Shown here: positions 22,400 through 32,534 of the stretch, in pieces | Layout of the letters: each line of letters opens with the position of its first letter | Numbering within the stretch: position 1 is the first letter of the stretch | Source of the DNA: Hermetia illucens | Lineage: Eukaryota > Arthropoda > Insecta > Diptera > Stratiomyidae | Direction of reading: 5' to 3' | Length of the DNA: 64,000 bases | Assembly: GCF_905115235.1 (NCBI RefSeq) | Contig: NC_051849.1 | Location: 71,219,017 to 71,283,016 of the forward strand | Position numbers and translations under genes: made by a program | Notes under the pieces: model-generated | Told to the model about the DNA's origin: nothing | The model's input: the letters and a program-made list of their open reading frames with translations, nothing else | Databases searched by the model: none

Positions 22400-23475
22400 A
22401 TACTTAGGTATAACGGTTTTGTGTTCATCTTCTGTAAGAAATTCAAAACGCACATTTTTCTATCCGTATATAGCTACAAATCCAACATAATGCTTCATAT
22501 TTTTCCAAACTACGAAACATACGTACATATTACAGCCATAGATATTACGCTCACCTTAAACAAACAAACTGCCTATTTCCCAATACTGTACACTTATATG
22601 CACGTATATAAATTGATCGTACCCATATTTCCGATTTACTTCTTATATCTATTTGAATTAGGCACTACCCGCAAAGTTCATTAGCCCGCATATATTATGT
22701 ACCTACATACATACATGTCTGGTTGACAAATAACTAAAAAACTAAAACAAAATATTTCTCTGCGACCCAATTCATAAGAACTCATTTCGTTGTGGTATTG
22801 ACGAATTGATATGTGATGATGACGTCATGCAGGTTGTAGAGTGCACGAAATTCACAAAAAATTGTAAAGCTTCACCTCCCATAACTTTGTTAATAATAGC
22901 TGGATTTTCTTCAACCTTGACCAAAATGTGCATTATGCTCTTCATTACACGCATGCCAAATTTTGTACTCCTGGGATGAACGTAAGGGGAGGTGCCAGGT
23001 AAATTTCTAAAATGTGGAAATATACTATTATTAACTTTGTTTGTGCAGATATCGGATCCGGATATATTTTGAGGCCTAGATTTCGTAGAGATGCACCACT
23101 GTGATTTTTTTCAGATTTTTCGGTTGGATAGGTTCTGAGAACGAGACCTGTTACACTTTTTGGGGGTCATATTTTGAGCCCCCCTCCCTTATGTTTCACT
23201 CAATATCAAATATTAAACCAATTTCGAAAAGTACTAATTGAGACCTTTCATTTGATGCCTCACATGGCTATATTCTGTGAAAAAAAAAATTTGCACCCTT
23301 CGTTCACATGTATGGCGAGCCCTCCCTTAAACTTAACACAAGATGGCGCCACTTACTGCATGTAAAGGGAACACCAGATTATATACTCTCACCAATTTTC
23401 GTTTCAATCGGTCTAGCCGTTTCCGAATAAATCGATTCTAATAAGGTTTTGTTACACACAAAATTTTAAAAAGAT
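22400..23475. repeat. Family R repeat, copy C (reverse orientation)
   Basis: Begins GGTATAACGGTTTTGTGTTCAT and ends with TTTTGTTACACACAAAATTTTAAA. It matches copy G (57.52-58.48 kb) over most of its length, including GCAGATATCGG, TTTTGAGGCCTAGATTTC and ATGGCGCCACT. Orientation is opposite to copies A, B and E. No coding capacity seen. Confidence 0.75.
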
Positions 23476-24350
23476 CCCATCCTGCAAAAAACCCCCAAAA
23501 GGGTCGCTATTTCGCCGCCCTTTACCCTGCCATCCCCTCTCCCTCCCACAACCGCGCGGGCCCCAGTGTCGCAATTCTTCGGTGTTTGAAAGGGCGATCT
23601 TCTTGTTTTTCTTGCATACTCTCTTCACCCCCTGGACAAATCAAACTTTGCCATGAAAATCCCTCCCATATGGAAGGTCATAATTTTTTAAGGAGGTGTG
23701 ACCGCCGCAATTTTCTAACGGAGTTTGAGGGACAATACCGCCCTCTCCTTTTATACGCACATTTTCGTCTGCGGGGATAAGGTTCGAAGCTTTAGTATGA
23801 AAATCGTCTCATTTTGGGATACCGTAACTTTTTAATTGGGGATGGCAGCCGCAATTTTTTAACGGGTTAAAGTGGGATGACATATACAGTCACCCATGAA
23901 AGTAAGTTTCCACAACTCAATCTTGTAATTCCAGTCATATAAATACATAAAAATCGTATTAAATGTTATATTTCACGAATTTGGTTAGATATGTGCTAGT
24001 AAAAAAGGAAACATCGCAACAGTTTATATGCCATAGTCATAGTCAGTGCTTGATTGTTGAAGCGATCATATAACTTAGAGTTTCTCTCACTGAAATGTTT
24101 TATTTTTGAAACCAAATTACATTTTAGAGATAAAAACAAAACATGCTCGTAATCATTTGCTTAATAATCTAAACAATATCAAAACATAACAACCCGTGGC
24201 AAAGGGCTGTCTCGTGAATTCGAAGAATTAATAAAAACGAAGATATTTTAGAGAGAAATTGCAAAAATAGTAAATAAGTAAATAGTAGAAGTACAAAAGC
24301 TCGAGAAAATTCTGAAGGTCATGCCTGTTCGATGATTATGTACAAGGCAT
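23476..24350. other. Unassigned repeat-like stretch
   Basis: From 23480 to 23900 the sequence is GC-richer with two internally similar segments, TCCCATATGGAAGGTCATAA-TTTTTAA... and TCTCATTTTGGGATACCGTAA-TTTTTAA..., each followed by GCCGCAATTTT-TAACG. This looks like a decayed tandem duplication. From 23.9 to 24.35 kb it is AT-rich without features. Confidence 0.4.
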
Positions 24351-26623
24351 AATAGACTCCCCGCGTTAGAAAATAACTATGTTTTTTGACGCCGAAATAA
24401 TAGTTTCACCTGCCCAATTACCATATCCGATGAAAAAAAAACCATTTCCAAACACCCATTTATTGATTATAATGGTTTAAAAATTGATTTAGTTTTTTCT
24501 TGTTGTTTTTAGTTTAGTGTTTGTTATTTTTTACTTTTAAAGTAATTAATCAGTTTTTAACAGAAAAGTGAGTAATTGGTGCATGAAAGGACAATCCTTC
24601 AATTTACCTTACGTTTCGGCAGTAATGGTAACAAGCTATATAGCATATTATGGCAAGTACAACGTCCCCGAAAAGAAAGGGGTCAAAACCGAAAGTTCAA
24701 TATGTTGTTTACTGCATGTTAATTATATAATAATAATGTTGTAACGTTGATTAATATGTCTCCATCGATTGCTTCAAATATATTTTACAAAAGTGAGAAA
24801 TTAAATTAATGCAAATCTTCGCCATATGTTACATAATTCATTTACATGTGACAGCGTAAAAGTAAAGTAAAGACAATGTTTACACAGCTTTGGCGGAAAT
24901 AATGCCTGGACACCGAGTACAAGAAACTTTACTTGCATCTTTACCTGGGCAGCGATAAAACGTACGTTTCTGAAAGATTCATAGACCGCAAAAAAAATGG
25001 ATTTTCACAGAAGTGGATTCGAATCTTGATCGGTTGAATACTTTGCGGTATCTCTTCCCTTGTGACTTGATTTGAATTTGAATAATAGTGGAATCCGGAT
25101 ATAACGACTTTCAAGAGATCGACGAAATTTGGTCGCATTAACCGGACGACGCACAAAGTGAACTCATAAGACAATATTATATTTATAGGAAACTTTAATG
25201 AAACAGCGAAACAATAGTGTATTTTTGGTAAATTCATTTAGTGTATAGTTATTGATTTAAAACTCTGTAATTTTCGATAGTTTGTAACCCACTTTTGTTC
25301 TATAGTAAGAACTTCTTACAACATTGTTAATATGAGACATCATACTTTTCATAACATCATCATCAAAGTTAGTTTGAACAAAGATGTTGAGTGTTTCTGC
25401 AGCCATCTGATCTTCAGACAAAGTCATCTGCCTTTGAAGTCATGGTACAGGTACAGTGCTTAGGCCAAATCAAGCGTGTTTATAACAGTGGTCTTTTGAA
25501 TAAGTTTGGTCCAGGCATCGTGAATCAGAATAGCATCGAGAACCGTAATTTTTGGTTATTCAGCGCTGGCTCCGATGTTAAGACACTCGATAATTTTGAG
25601 GACAAGATTTTTACGCAAATTTTATTCTAAAGCTCTAATAATCCCTTGAGCCATGGGTTGCAATACTGCAATGATGTTAGGAAAAGGTAGAAGCACCAGG
25701 GTTACGCTTCTAAAGTCATCAATATAGGGATGTACAGGACACTAATCTACGAAAAGCTGGATTTTCTTTTTCGTTAATTCGCGATCCCATCTAGGCCTTG
25801 CGATTATTTTCATAATCAACTGGTAAGTGCGTACCTTTTTCAAATATCTAGGAATCGATTCGAGATTTCGAGAAGCTTTTTTAACTGTGCCACTCATGTT
25901 GGCTGCCACCATCACAGTTACTCTTTCTTTTGTTAACTAAATTAAATTTCAACGTCTTGTCTGAGACTAGTTTATAAAACAACCCAGTCTCATCCGCATT
26001 AAAAATTTCTTCATCACAAAATTGCGCCAAACTTTTTCTAACCAATCGTTTATACCACTCTGTTGAACTACTAAAAATTCTGCGACAATCTTACGCAGAC
26101 AATGTTGAGTCTTACTTTAAAACAGTTTATCCAACTCATTGAGTAATTAAAGTTAGAGATATTCAACTCTTATTCAAAAAGGTTAGCTTTTTCTTCAAGC
26201 AGGGGTCCATTTACGAGTATTCTCCGGTTGCGCTGAAGCTTAAACCACTATAATAATGCTTGATCTACTTGTTCTTGAGTGGATGTCCTCACACATTTCG
26301 GTTTTAAACAGGGATTCTATTTATTTTTATTTTTCTTGATCGTCGATATTGTAGATTGGGACATACTGAATTTCTTCTCGAGGGCTACATTTAATTCACC
26401 AGCTTCTAAACGGTGTAATATTGCACTTCTTTCTTCAATTGAGAAACTTTTTCACTTCGCGGAACTCATTTTAGTGCACATAACAGGTCCTTAATTTCAA
26501 TAAATGGAAAACACATGGGCCGTGATTTACCCACGGCAAATTTAAAATGGCCTTTGAGAGTTTTGTTAGATTGCATCATAGAAATGATTTCCGTTATTAG
26601 TGAAAAGAATGCGGGGAGTCTAT
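24351..26623. mobile_element. AATAGACTCCCCGC-family element with nested Tigger remnant
   Basis: The left end AATAGACTCCCCGCG (24353 region) and right end GCGGGGAGTCTATT (26609-26622) are inverted copies of one another. Outer parts match the 1.0-kb copy at 48.83-49.83 kb, while the middle (about 25.09-26.5 kb) holds a Tigger-like remnant. I infer a non-autonomous element into which, or from which, a Tigger is nested. No intact coding region. Confidence 0.7.
25087..26469 (-). pseudogene. Decayed Tigger/pogo-type transposase
   Basis: On the minus strand from an ATG at 26469 the pieces read, in order: an N-terminal helix-turn-helix (FSIEERSAILHRLEAGELNVAL, then KKFSMSQSTIS), VNGPLLEEKA, EEIFNADETGLFYKLVSDKT (first catalytic Asp), VMVAANMSGT, KKKIQLFVD (second Asp region), IAVLQPMAQGII (the third Asp position reads Ala), and a C-terminal ITVLDAILIHDAWTK. 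These are the Tigger/pogo blocks. There are many stops and frame changes. At 25087 a GTGGAATCCGGATATAACG stretch resembles a Tigger terminus. Old and inactive. Confidence 0.8.
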
Positions 26624-26989
26624 TGTTCGAAAAATTAAAAGTAAAATTAAAAATAAAAAGTACCCAAGAAACTAGGAAGGAATGCGATACTCAAAAAATT
26701 GGACGTGTGGTATACAACGTTGAATATCACGGTAATAATGTTTGCAAGAAACCTATGTAAATTCAAAGAGCCGTGCAATGGGCATAAACTCGTGAAAAGG
26801 AAGAAATATTTTTACTATGACTTCTGGAAGACATTCATTTTCTTCGTCTTAGGTAAGCTTCATATATTTAAGAGAGATGACCGTGGAAAAGTGTGGAGGT
26901 AAATTAACACCGAATTGTAATAAAAAAAATATGCAAGAGTCTATTAAGCACGGTAGGTTGTCAGGTATCTGAGTATGGAAGGGTCTTTC

Positions 26990-27330
26990 GACCTCCAACA
27001 AAAACAAAAAAAAAGACCCCAAGCATACTGCAAAACTTGTTCAAAAATGGTTGCGCCAGAATAGTCCGAACCAATTGAAAACATCATTACAGAGCCCCTA
27101 TACCAAACCCATAGGACATCTATGGAAACATCTTGGTCGCCAAATTCGAAGACACATGTTTTCTACAAAACCCGCCCTAATATTAAGCGTGGAATTGTCA
27201 ACGCCTACCAGGACAAAGGCAGTTATAACATCAAAAGGATACTCCATTAAGACAGCTATCACGTGTGAAAGTCGTTTTTTGTCGCTTGTTTTGTTAAATT
27301 TTTTGAAGAACTGAATAAAGATACAAATGG
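26990..27330 (+). pseudogene. Tc1-like transposase C-terminal remnant
   Basis: The frame beginning DPKHTAKLVQKWLRQNS, followed by SPYTKPIGHLWKHLGRQIRRH and KAVITSKGYS, matches the end of Tc1/mariner transposases (DNDPKHTAK..W, SPDLNPIEHLW, AVI-SKG--TKY). The last catalytic Asp/Glu region, normally SPDLNPIE, here reads SPYTKPIG, so the active site is lost. Upstream coding is missing. Fossil. Confidence 0.8.
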
Positions 27331-27459
27331 AAATGTCTTGAAGATGCATAACTGATATCATGGCTCATTATTGAAGTACGCAGCAACTTATCAACATGAC
27401 ATTTTTAAACTTTAACTCTTCATGTCACTATTAGTCAAATCAGGTCAGAAGACACGAGG

Positions 27460-27951
27460 CACAGAAGAATATTCAATCGGCCCAAGGTTCGAGTCCCGCT
27501 CCGCGCAAATTTATTTTTTTTTGGCGGCCAGTAAATCTTTCAGAAACGTACGTTTTATCGCTGTTCAGGTAAAAATGTCAAAATTCGCTATATAGTTTGT
27601 TATCATTATTGCCAGAATGTAAAGTAATTTGAAGGGATTGTCCATCCACGCATCAATTTTCCACTTTCCTGTTAAAAACTGATTGATTAATTGAAAAGTA
27701 ACAAGTAACAACAGCTAAACCGAGTGCCTTCACGTAGATCAGATTCCAATTGCTCGCTCGATAATATCACATGTGTCAACCAATTATCGCGTTTTTTTCC
27801 GCCTTGTGAGAATTCAATTTTTACACCATTATAATTAACAAACGAACATTCCGAATTGCTTTTCTGACGGATATGGTAATTTGGCAGATGAAACTGCTAT
27901 TTCGATTTAAAAAAACATCTAGTCATTTTCCTATACGGGGAGTCTATTATA
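27460..27951. mobile_element. AATAGACTCCCCGC-family copy, inverted, partial
   Basis: Reverse-orientation copy of the outer left part seen at 24.35-25.08 kb and 48.83-49.34 kb. It contains the tRNA-like module GGTTCGAGTCCCGC (27487 region), the CAGAAACGTACGTTT phrase, and ends ACGGGGAGTCTATT at 27951. Immediately after, 27953-28040 repeats a forward-orientation internal part (TAGTTTAAAAATTG...CACTTCATGTGACGTCAT), giving a head-to-head arrangement. Confidence 0.7.
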
Positions 27952-28040
27952 ATAGTTTAAAAATTGGATTTCCACAAGGCGGAAAAGAAAAGGCGGTGAT
28001 TGGCTGACACTTCATGTGACGTCATGGAGTGAAGGATTGC

Positions 28041-28490
28041 TGATTTGGCTAGCACAGATCCAAAATACCACAGATGCAAAATAAAATTCTCCACTGGCGA
28101 ATAGAAAAAACAAGTTTTATTATTTCAAATAAATAATCGGTAGAAACATCGCCCAATTACACTCAAGGTCATGCATCGATCTGAAAATCGCCTGGCAAAC
28201 ATCTGATGGCTCTAATTCCTATTGATTATGTGGTCTCCAAAAGAGATGTATGGTCGACAAATGGCCATCTTCACCAAGGGCTCAGTCATGGCAGGCGGAT
28301 CGGACTTAAGAGTGTTTTTGAAAAACTCGTTTATGGAACTGGCCCGCCTTCTCGAAAAAATGAAGACTATATTTCAACCGGATACATACAATCCCTAGCC
28401 AAATTATTAGACGCACTATAAATTCAATTAATAATTCAATCAATAATTCATTTTGAAGATTTTATTAAAATTTTTTATTATAATATATAT
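28041..28490. other. Unassigned AT-rich stretch
   Basis: A 71-codon plus-strand frame (28206-28421) has no motif I can name. The end, 28.41-28.49 kb, is simple A/T sequence. No gene supported. Confidence 0.3.
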
Positions 28491-28495
28491 ATTTA

Positions 28496-28860
28496 CAGTC
28501 GAATCTGGTTAATTCAAAATCGAAGGGACCAATAAAAAACTTCGAATTATCCAAAATTCATATTATTGAATTTGGGAGTAGATACCTAAAGGCAAGAAAT
28601 ATGTATATACATAGATACAGCAACTACGAATAGTTTACGTCGTTATAAGCATCGATAAAGCTCTCCTATGCATTTCGCAGCTTCTGAACCTGATGAAAGT
28701 GATTTTTCGTCGGTTACGGTTTCCTCGTCTGAAGATCGATTGTTATTAGCGGTCTTCAGTATTTCCACATCTTCCAAAATTTCCGCATCTGTAAGATCTT
28801 CACAGACTCTTTTCTTTCCTTCTACAGCGCGTATCGCATATGCCTAATTCTTTAACGTTG
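28496..28860 (-). mobile_element. Tigger-like 3' end fragment
   Basis: At 28496 CAGTCGAATCTGGTTAATTC followed by CTTCGAATTATCC is a typical Tigger terminus. Minus-strand coding just inside reads LTDAEILEDVEIL...SSDEETVTDEK, an acidic C-terminal region like that of Tigger transposases. The rest of the element is missing. Confidence 0.65.
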
Positions 28861-28989
28861 GCGTTCTATAATTTGATCATTTTGACCTCAGGAGAAACCC
28901 ACAACTCACGAATTTTTAAAATTAACTTAAAAAAAAAGAACCAGAAAATCTCGTGAGGGTCCTATTTTTCGTAGTAAGTTATATTTCTT

Positions 28990-29310
28990 TAAAAATATTT
29001 ATATTCCTCTTCTTCTTTAGTTTTTGTCCAGTTTAGAAGCGGTATCGGCTTGTCTTGATTGGTTGCGCCATTTTACTCTGGCGAGGGCCTGATGTGGATG
29101 CAGTGGCGAGGCTTTTAGATCACCATCCAGAGTATCAAACCACCGTTCTTTCGGACGGCCTTTTGGTCATTTTCCATCGACTTCTATGTTCAGACCAATC
29201 TTTTCAACTGAATCCTCGTTAGTGCGAATTACGTCACCGACGAAGACGCCTTTCATATCGAACGCGGATGTCCTCATTTCAGATGTGATCATGGCTTACG
29301 CCACTAGTTG
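28990..29310 (-). mobile_element. LINE C-terminal fragment (RTE-like)
   Basis: Minus-strand translation reads GLNIEVDGKWPKGRPKERWFDTLDGDLKAS, the GRP-RW-D----D basic C-terminal block of RTE-like LINEs. No RT is present. Confidence 0.6.
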
Positions 29311-29369
29311 TATAAATTTTGTAATTTTTTACATAGCCTCATTTACATAGGCACTTAATATGCCACTTT

Positions 29370-29770
29370 ATTGCTCGCAGGAGAACGGTCGCGACAAAAT
29401 TGGCAAACTTGCAGCATTCGAATCTGTCTCGACGAACGTGCAACGTTACCAGCACTGATTAGCAACACCATATCAAGGCAGATGGTGTGGAGTTATCAAC
29501 CCTTGCTACTGAACAAAATATTCCTGATGTGGATATCAAGGCATTTGAACATTGTAGGCAATGAGGAGGCTGAAAGATTGGCTTACGAAGGGCTTGGCTT
29601 GAAAATGATGGGATCAGAGCCAGCATTTGGCTTTGAATCACTATCAAGTCTGATCTGAAGTTACAAGGGTTCACGCAGACAAATGAAAAAGTTTTAATCC
29701 CTGTCGACAGGCGAAAATCTCTGTGATAGAACTCGGAGCCTTTAGGATGACATTTTTATCGTCTCCTTAA
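29370..29770 (+). mobile_element. LINE RNase H-domain remnant
   Basis: The plus-strand frame gives MWISRHLNIVGNEEAERLAYEG, the W-P-H-GI-GNE-AD-LA block of the RNase H domain found in I- and Jockey-related LINEs, followed by MMGSEPAFG. A decayed segment follows to about 29.9 kb. Confidence 0.7.
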
Positions 29771-30294
29771 ACTACCACATGGAGAAAATGGTGTGGTAGT
29801 CCCGACTATATGTAGCCAAAGCCCTGTAGTTCATTTGCAACTTACCGGCTTTATCAGACCTAAGGCTGATGATCGTCCTAAATCCTCTTCGATAAAGTTT
29901 CTTCAACGGAGAATCTGCGTTAAAGCCTGGGGCTGCTCCAGGCAAAAGGTCGTTGATTAAACGATTTTAGGGGGCAGTACAATGGGCCTAACAAAATGCC
30001 TGAAAGCTTGGAGCTGCGAGTCCCTCTCCCTCTCCAAACCAAACTCGCTACCCGAATACGAGCATTTTATCTTGCTTAATACCAAAATATCCAGTCTATA
30101 CCGATGGAATTTCCGTTTAGGTTAGAGAAAGCAAGCATGTTGTGGACCTTCGTACCGTTGTTGAGAAACGTACGCATATCCCAGAATCCAATTCGTATTC
30201 GTTGACAATACGGGCTCCTCTCTGGACAGGTCTGCACACATGCTTATGAACTGATCTACCAATATTTTCATTAGGCTAATTTTTCCTGCCAGTC
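29771..30294. other. Unassigned, probably LINE-derived stretch
   Basis: No open frame of note and no motif I trust, although a short YTDGISV string near 30.1 kb recalls the start of an RNase H domain. Flanked on both sides by LINE remnants. Confidence 0.3.
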
Positions 30295-30745
30295 CTCATG
30301 TATTCCTCGGAGACTTGGGTTCTTAGCAAGAAGAATTCCGAACTCTTGGCCGCGTTCGAAAGAAGAATCCTGCGAAGAATTTTTGGCTCCTACAGGAGGA
30401 TGGACGATTCCGTAGCCTACATAACGACAAAATCTATGAGCGATACCATGACCGTACGGTTGTGGATAAAATCCGACTCAATAGGTTGCGGTGGGCGAGT
30501 CACTTAATCCGTATGGATGAGGATAATCCAGCCCGGAAAGTCTATAAGGGCAATATCTATGGTAGAAAAAGAAGATGAGGCAAACCCTGCCTAAGATGGA
30601 CCGATGGCGTAGGTCAGGAAGCCAGACAGCTTTTAGGGATATCGAATTGGTGGACCTCGGCGCAAATCCGGGATGTCTGGAGTTCCTTATTAAGGTAGGC
30701 CTAGACTGGATATCGGTTGTTGCGCCGTTGATGATGATGATGATT
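30295..30745 (+). mobile_element. RTE-A LINE 3' end (plus strand)
   Basis: Encodes YSSETWVLSKKNSELLAAFERRILRRIFG, then in other frames the LHEDGRFR-like, HDR-VVDKI, and LRWAGHLIRM blocks. It ends GTTGTTGCGCCG followed by a GATGATGATGAT tail at 30.73 kb. The short trinucleotide tail is a usual RTE trait. This is the only RTE-A copy here on the plus strand. Confidence 0.8.
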
Positions 30746-31684
30746 TTTCACGTCCATGAATCACAGTCCGTTGTTCGAATGGAAGTGTGCCTGGTATTCA
30801 TTAGTAATATGCAGTCACAAGACGTATCCATCTCTTCGCAAAAGCATCATCAGAATATTCACTTAGCTGATCTTATTTTCTCAATGACCCTTTGAGCTTC
30901 TTTACAAAAATTTCAATTTTAGGTTGATTTAACTTTAACGATTCGGTTTATAATGATGTATTCTAGAAATCATAACTGAAGATTTACATACTACTTAATA
31001 GGTGTTACGCACATCTGTAAACTCATGCAACATACTCCAATTTGAATATATACATATTTATACTTTATTGAAAGGGTGAACATTTTAACATCCTTTCTTA
31101 ATTCAACACTCGATTGGATGCAATAAAAAAATACTCACTCATTATTGGCAACGAAGAAAACTCTAGAAACTGCACGGAGTCGGCAATATGTTTTCGATCG
31201 CAATTTTTAACTCGCTTTTGTTAATGCGTTTGTAATGCCCAAGAAAGGATTGTTGAAAATCTATGGCGCAAAGGGGCAAATGGCTACCATTCTTGTAACC
31301 GCGGGTTCGATGCCCACTCGAAGCAATTTCCTTTTTGGGTCTTATTATTATATTATGCCACCGAATACGCTCTTTTTAATTTTATTACAACCATAAATTG
31401 TAAATTGCGTGGCCGACGATGAGTAGTTTTAAATCCGCAGAACTTGATTCGAGCAATTCCCAATATTCATTAATGTAAACTATGCCCGTGACCTGCAAGC
31501 ATTAGAACATTCTGATACGCGGGAACCACAAAACTTGTTTGGGCAATGATCATTTGTTCTCAGTTCTAGTGTTGTTGTTGCATTTGCTGTGTATTTTGCA
31601 GGCAGTGGTGTCGTTACAATTTTCGCCTCGAAAAGGTCGTTATTTGTAATTTGAATGTGGCTTGGTCGCATCGAGAAAGGGAGC
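30746..31684. other. Unassigned stretch with a tRNA-like B box
   Basis: AT-rich. Around 31262-31330 the sequence GGTTCGATGCCCACTCG resembles a Pol III B box with a poorly matching A-box region upstream; it does not fold as a tRNA gene. A minus-strand 63-codon frame (31671-31480) has no motif. Confidence 0.35.
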
Positions 31685-31689
31685 GACGA

Positions 31690-32090
31690 TCGTCGAAGCT
31701 CATATGGGTTAGTGGTAGAGCGCTAGCCTTCGGTTCCAAGAGTGTGCGGTTCGAAACCCACTCGCTGCATAAGATTGGGATCGTGACGGGCTTCCAGTCG
31801 ACTCAGCTGTGAATGAGTACCTGGGTGCGAACCTGGGGGAGTTGAAGAGGAATGCATGCACGAGCTCCACAGAAGTTCAATCGGTACACACACACATGTT
31901 CAGAATAAAAGGGGGTAATCTTTGCCGTGAGAACTGGGGAGGATCGTGTCGGGTAACTAGGGTTGGGCCGGAGGAACGTGGGTGCCTCTGGCTCGGCCCA
32001 CGGTTACGGGAAAGGAGTGGCTCTACACACCTCGCGCGTGGACAAACTTTTGTTAAATTTTGTGGTAAAATGGGATTTATTTTTTAAATT
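31690..32090 (+). mobile_element. tRNA-derived SINE
   Basis: The head contains an A box TTAGTGGTAGAGCGC (31710 region) and, about 35 bases on, a B box GGTTCGAAACC (31748 region), the internal Pol III promoter of a tRNA. The body continues with GACTCAGCTGTGAATGAGTA and then GC-rich DNA until about 32.06 kb. The anticodon stem does not close well, so it is not a functional tRNA. Only one copy is in the window, so boundaries are approximate. Confidence 0.65.
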
Positions 32091-32530
32091 CCCAGATGCT
32101 TGTAGTTGATTAATTAAAAAGATTCCTAAATAAATACAGTACCAATTCGAAAAACAAAAATTCTAATTTCCTACAAATTATAATTTCGACCTGTTTTTAA
32201 TAATGACAAAAATAAAGCTTGATCCCATTTCAAACGAATTAATTATGCATAAAGAATTTATAATATATAAAATAACGAGGAAAGTAAATCACAAACATTA
32301 GGAAGTGAAGAAATCATTTATTTCAGATTGCCTTTCGCCAGCTCTTGCCGGCAAGCTGCGGTTCTACTCTTAACATTTTGTCAGGCAATAATTTTGGGTG
32401 CTGATTAATAGTTTTACTTATTTCCAGCTATGCAAACCGTTTTGATTAGCATCTGCATGGGAGACCGGCATGTTCTAATTCTTAGTCGCCAGAATCGTAG
32501 CCATTCGATGAATTTTCTTTTGATTAATAA
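32091..32530. other. AT-rich stretch without features
   Basis: Nothing recognisable; no open frame longer than about 60 codons apart from the antisense of the following RTE copy. Confidence 0.4.
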
Positions 32531-32534
32531 TGTC

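Noticed and set aside
27481-27515. Possible tRNA at GGTTCGAGTCCCGC
   Set aside because: The acceptor and anticodon arms do not pair; the segment is part of the AATAGACTCCCCGC family module.
31262-31330. Possible tRNA gene near a GGTTCGATGCCC B box
   Set aside because: No acceptor-stem pairing and no acceptable A box, so not a tRNA gene.
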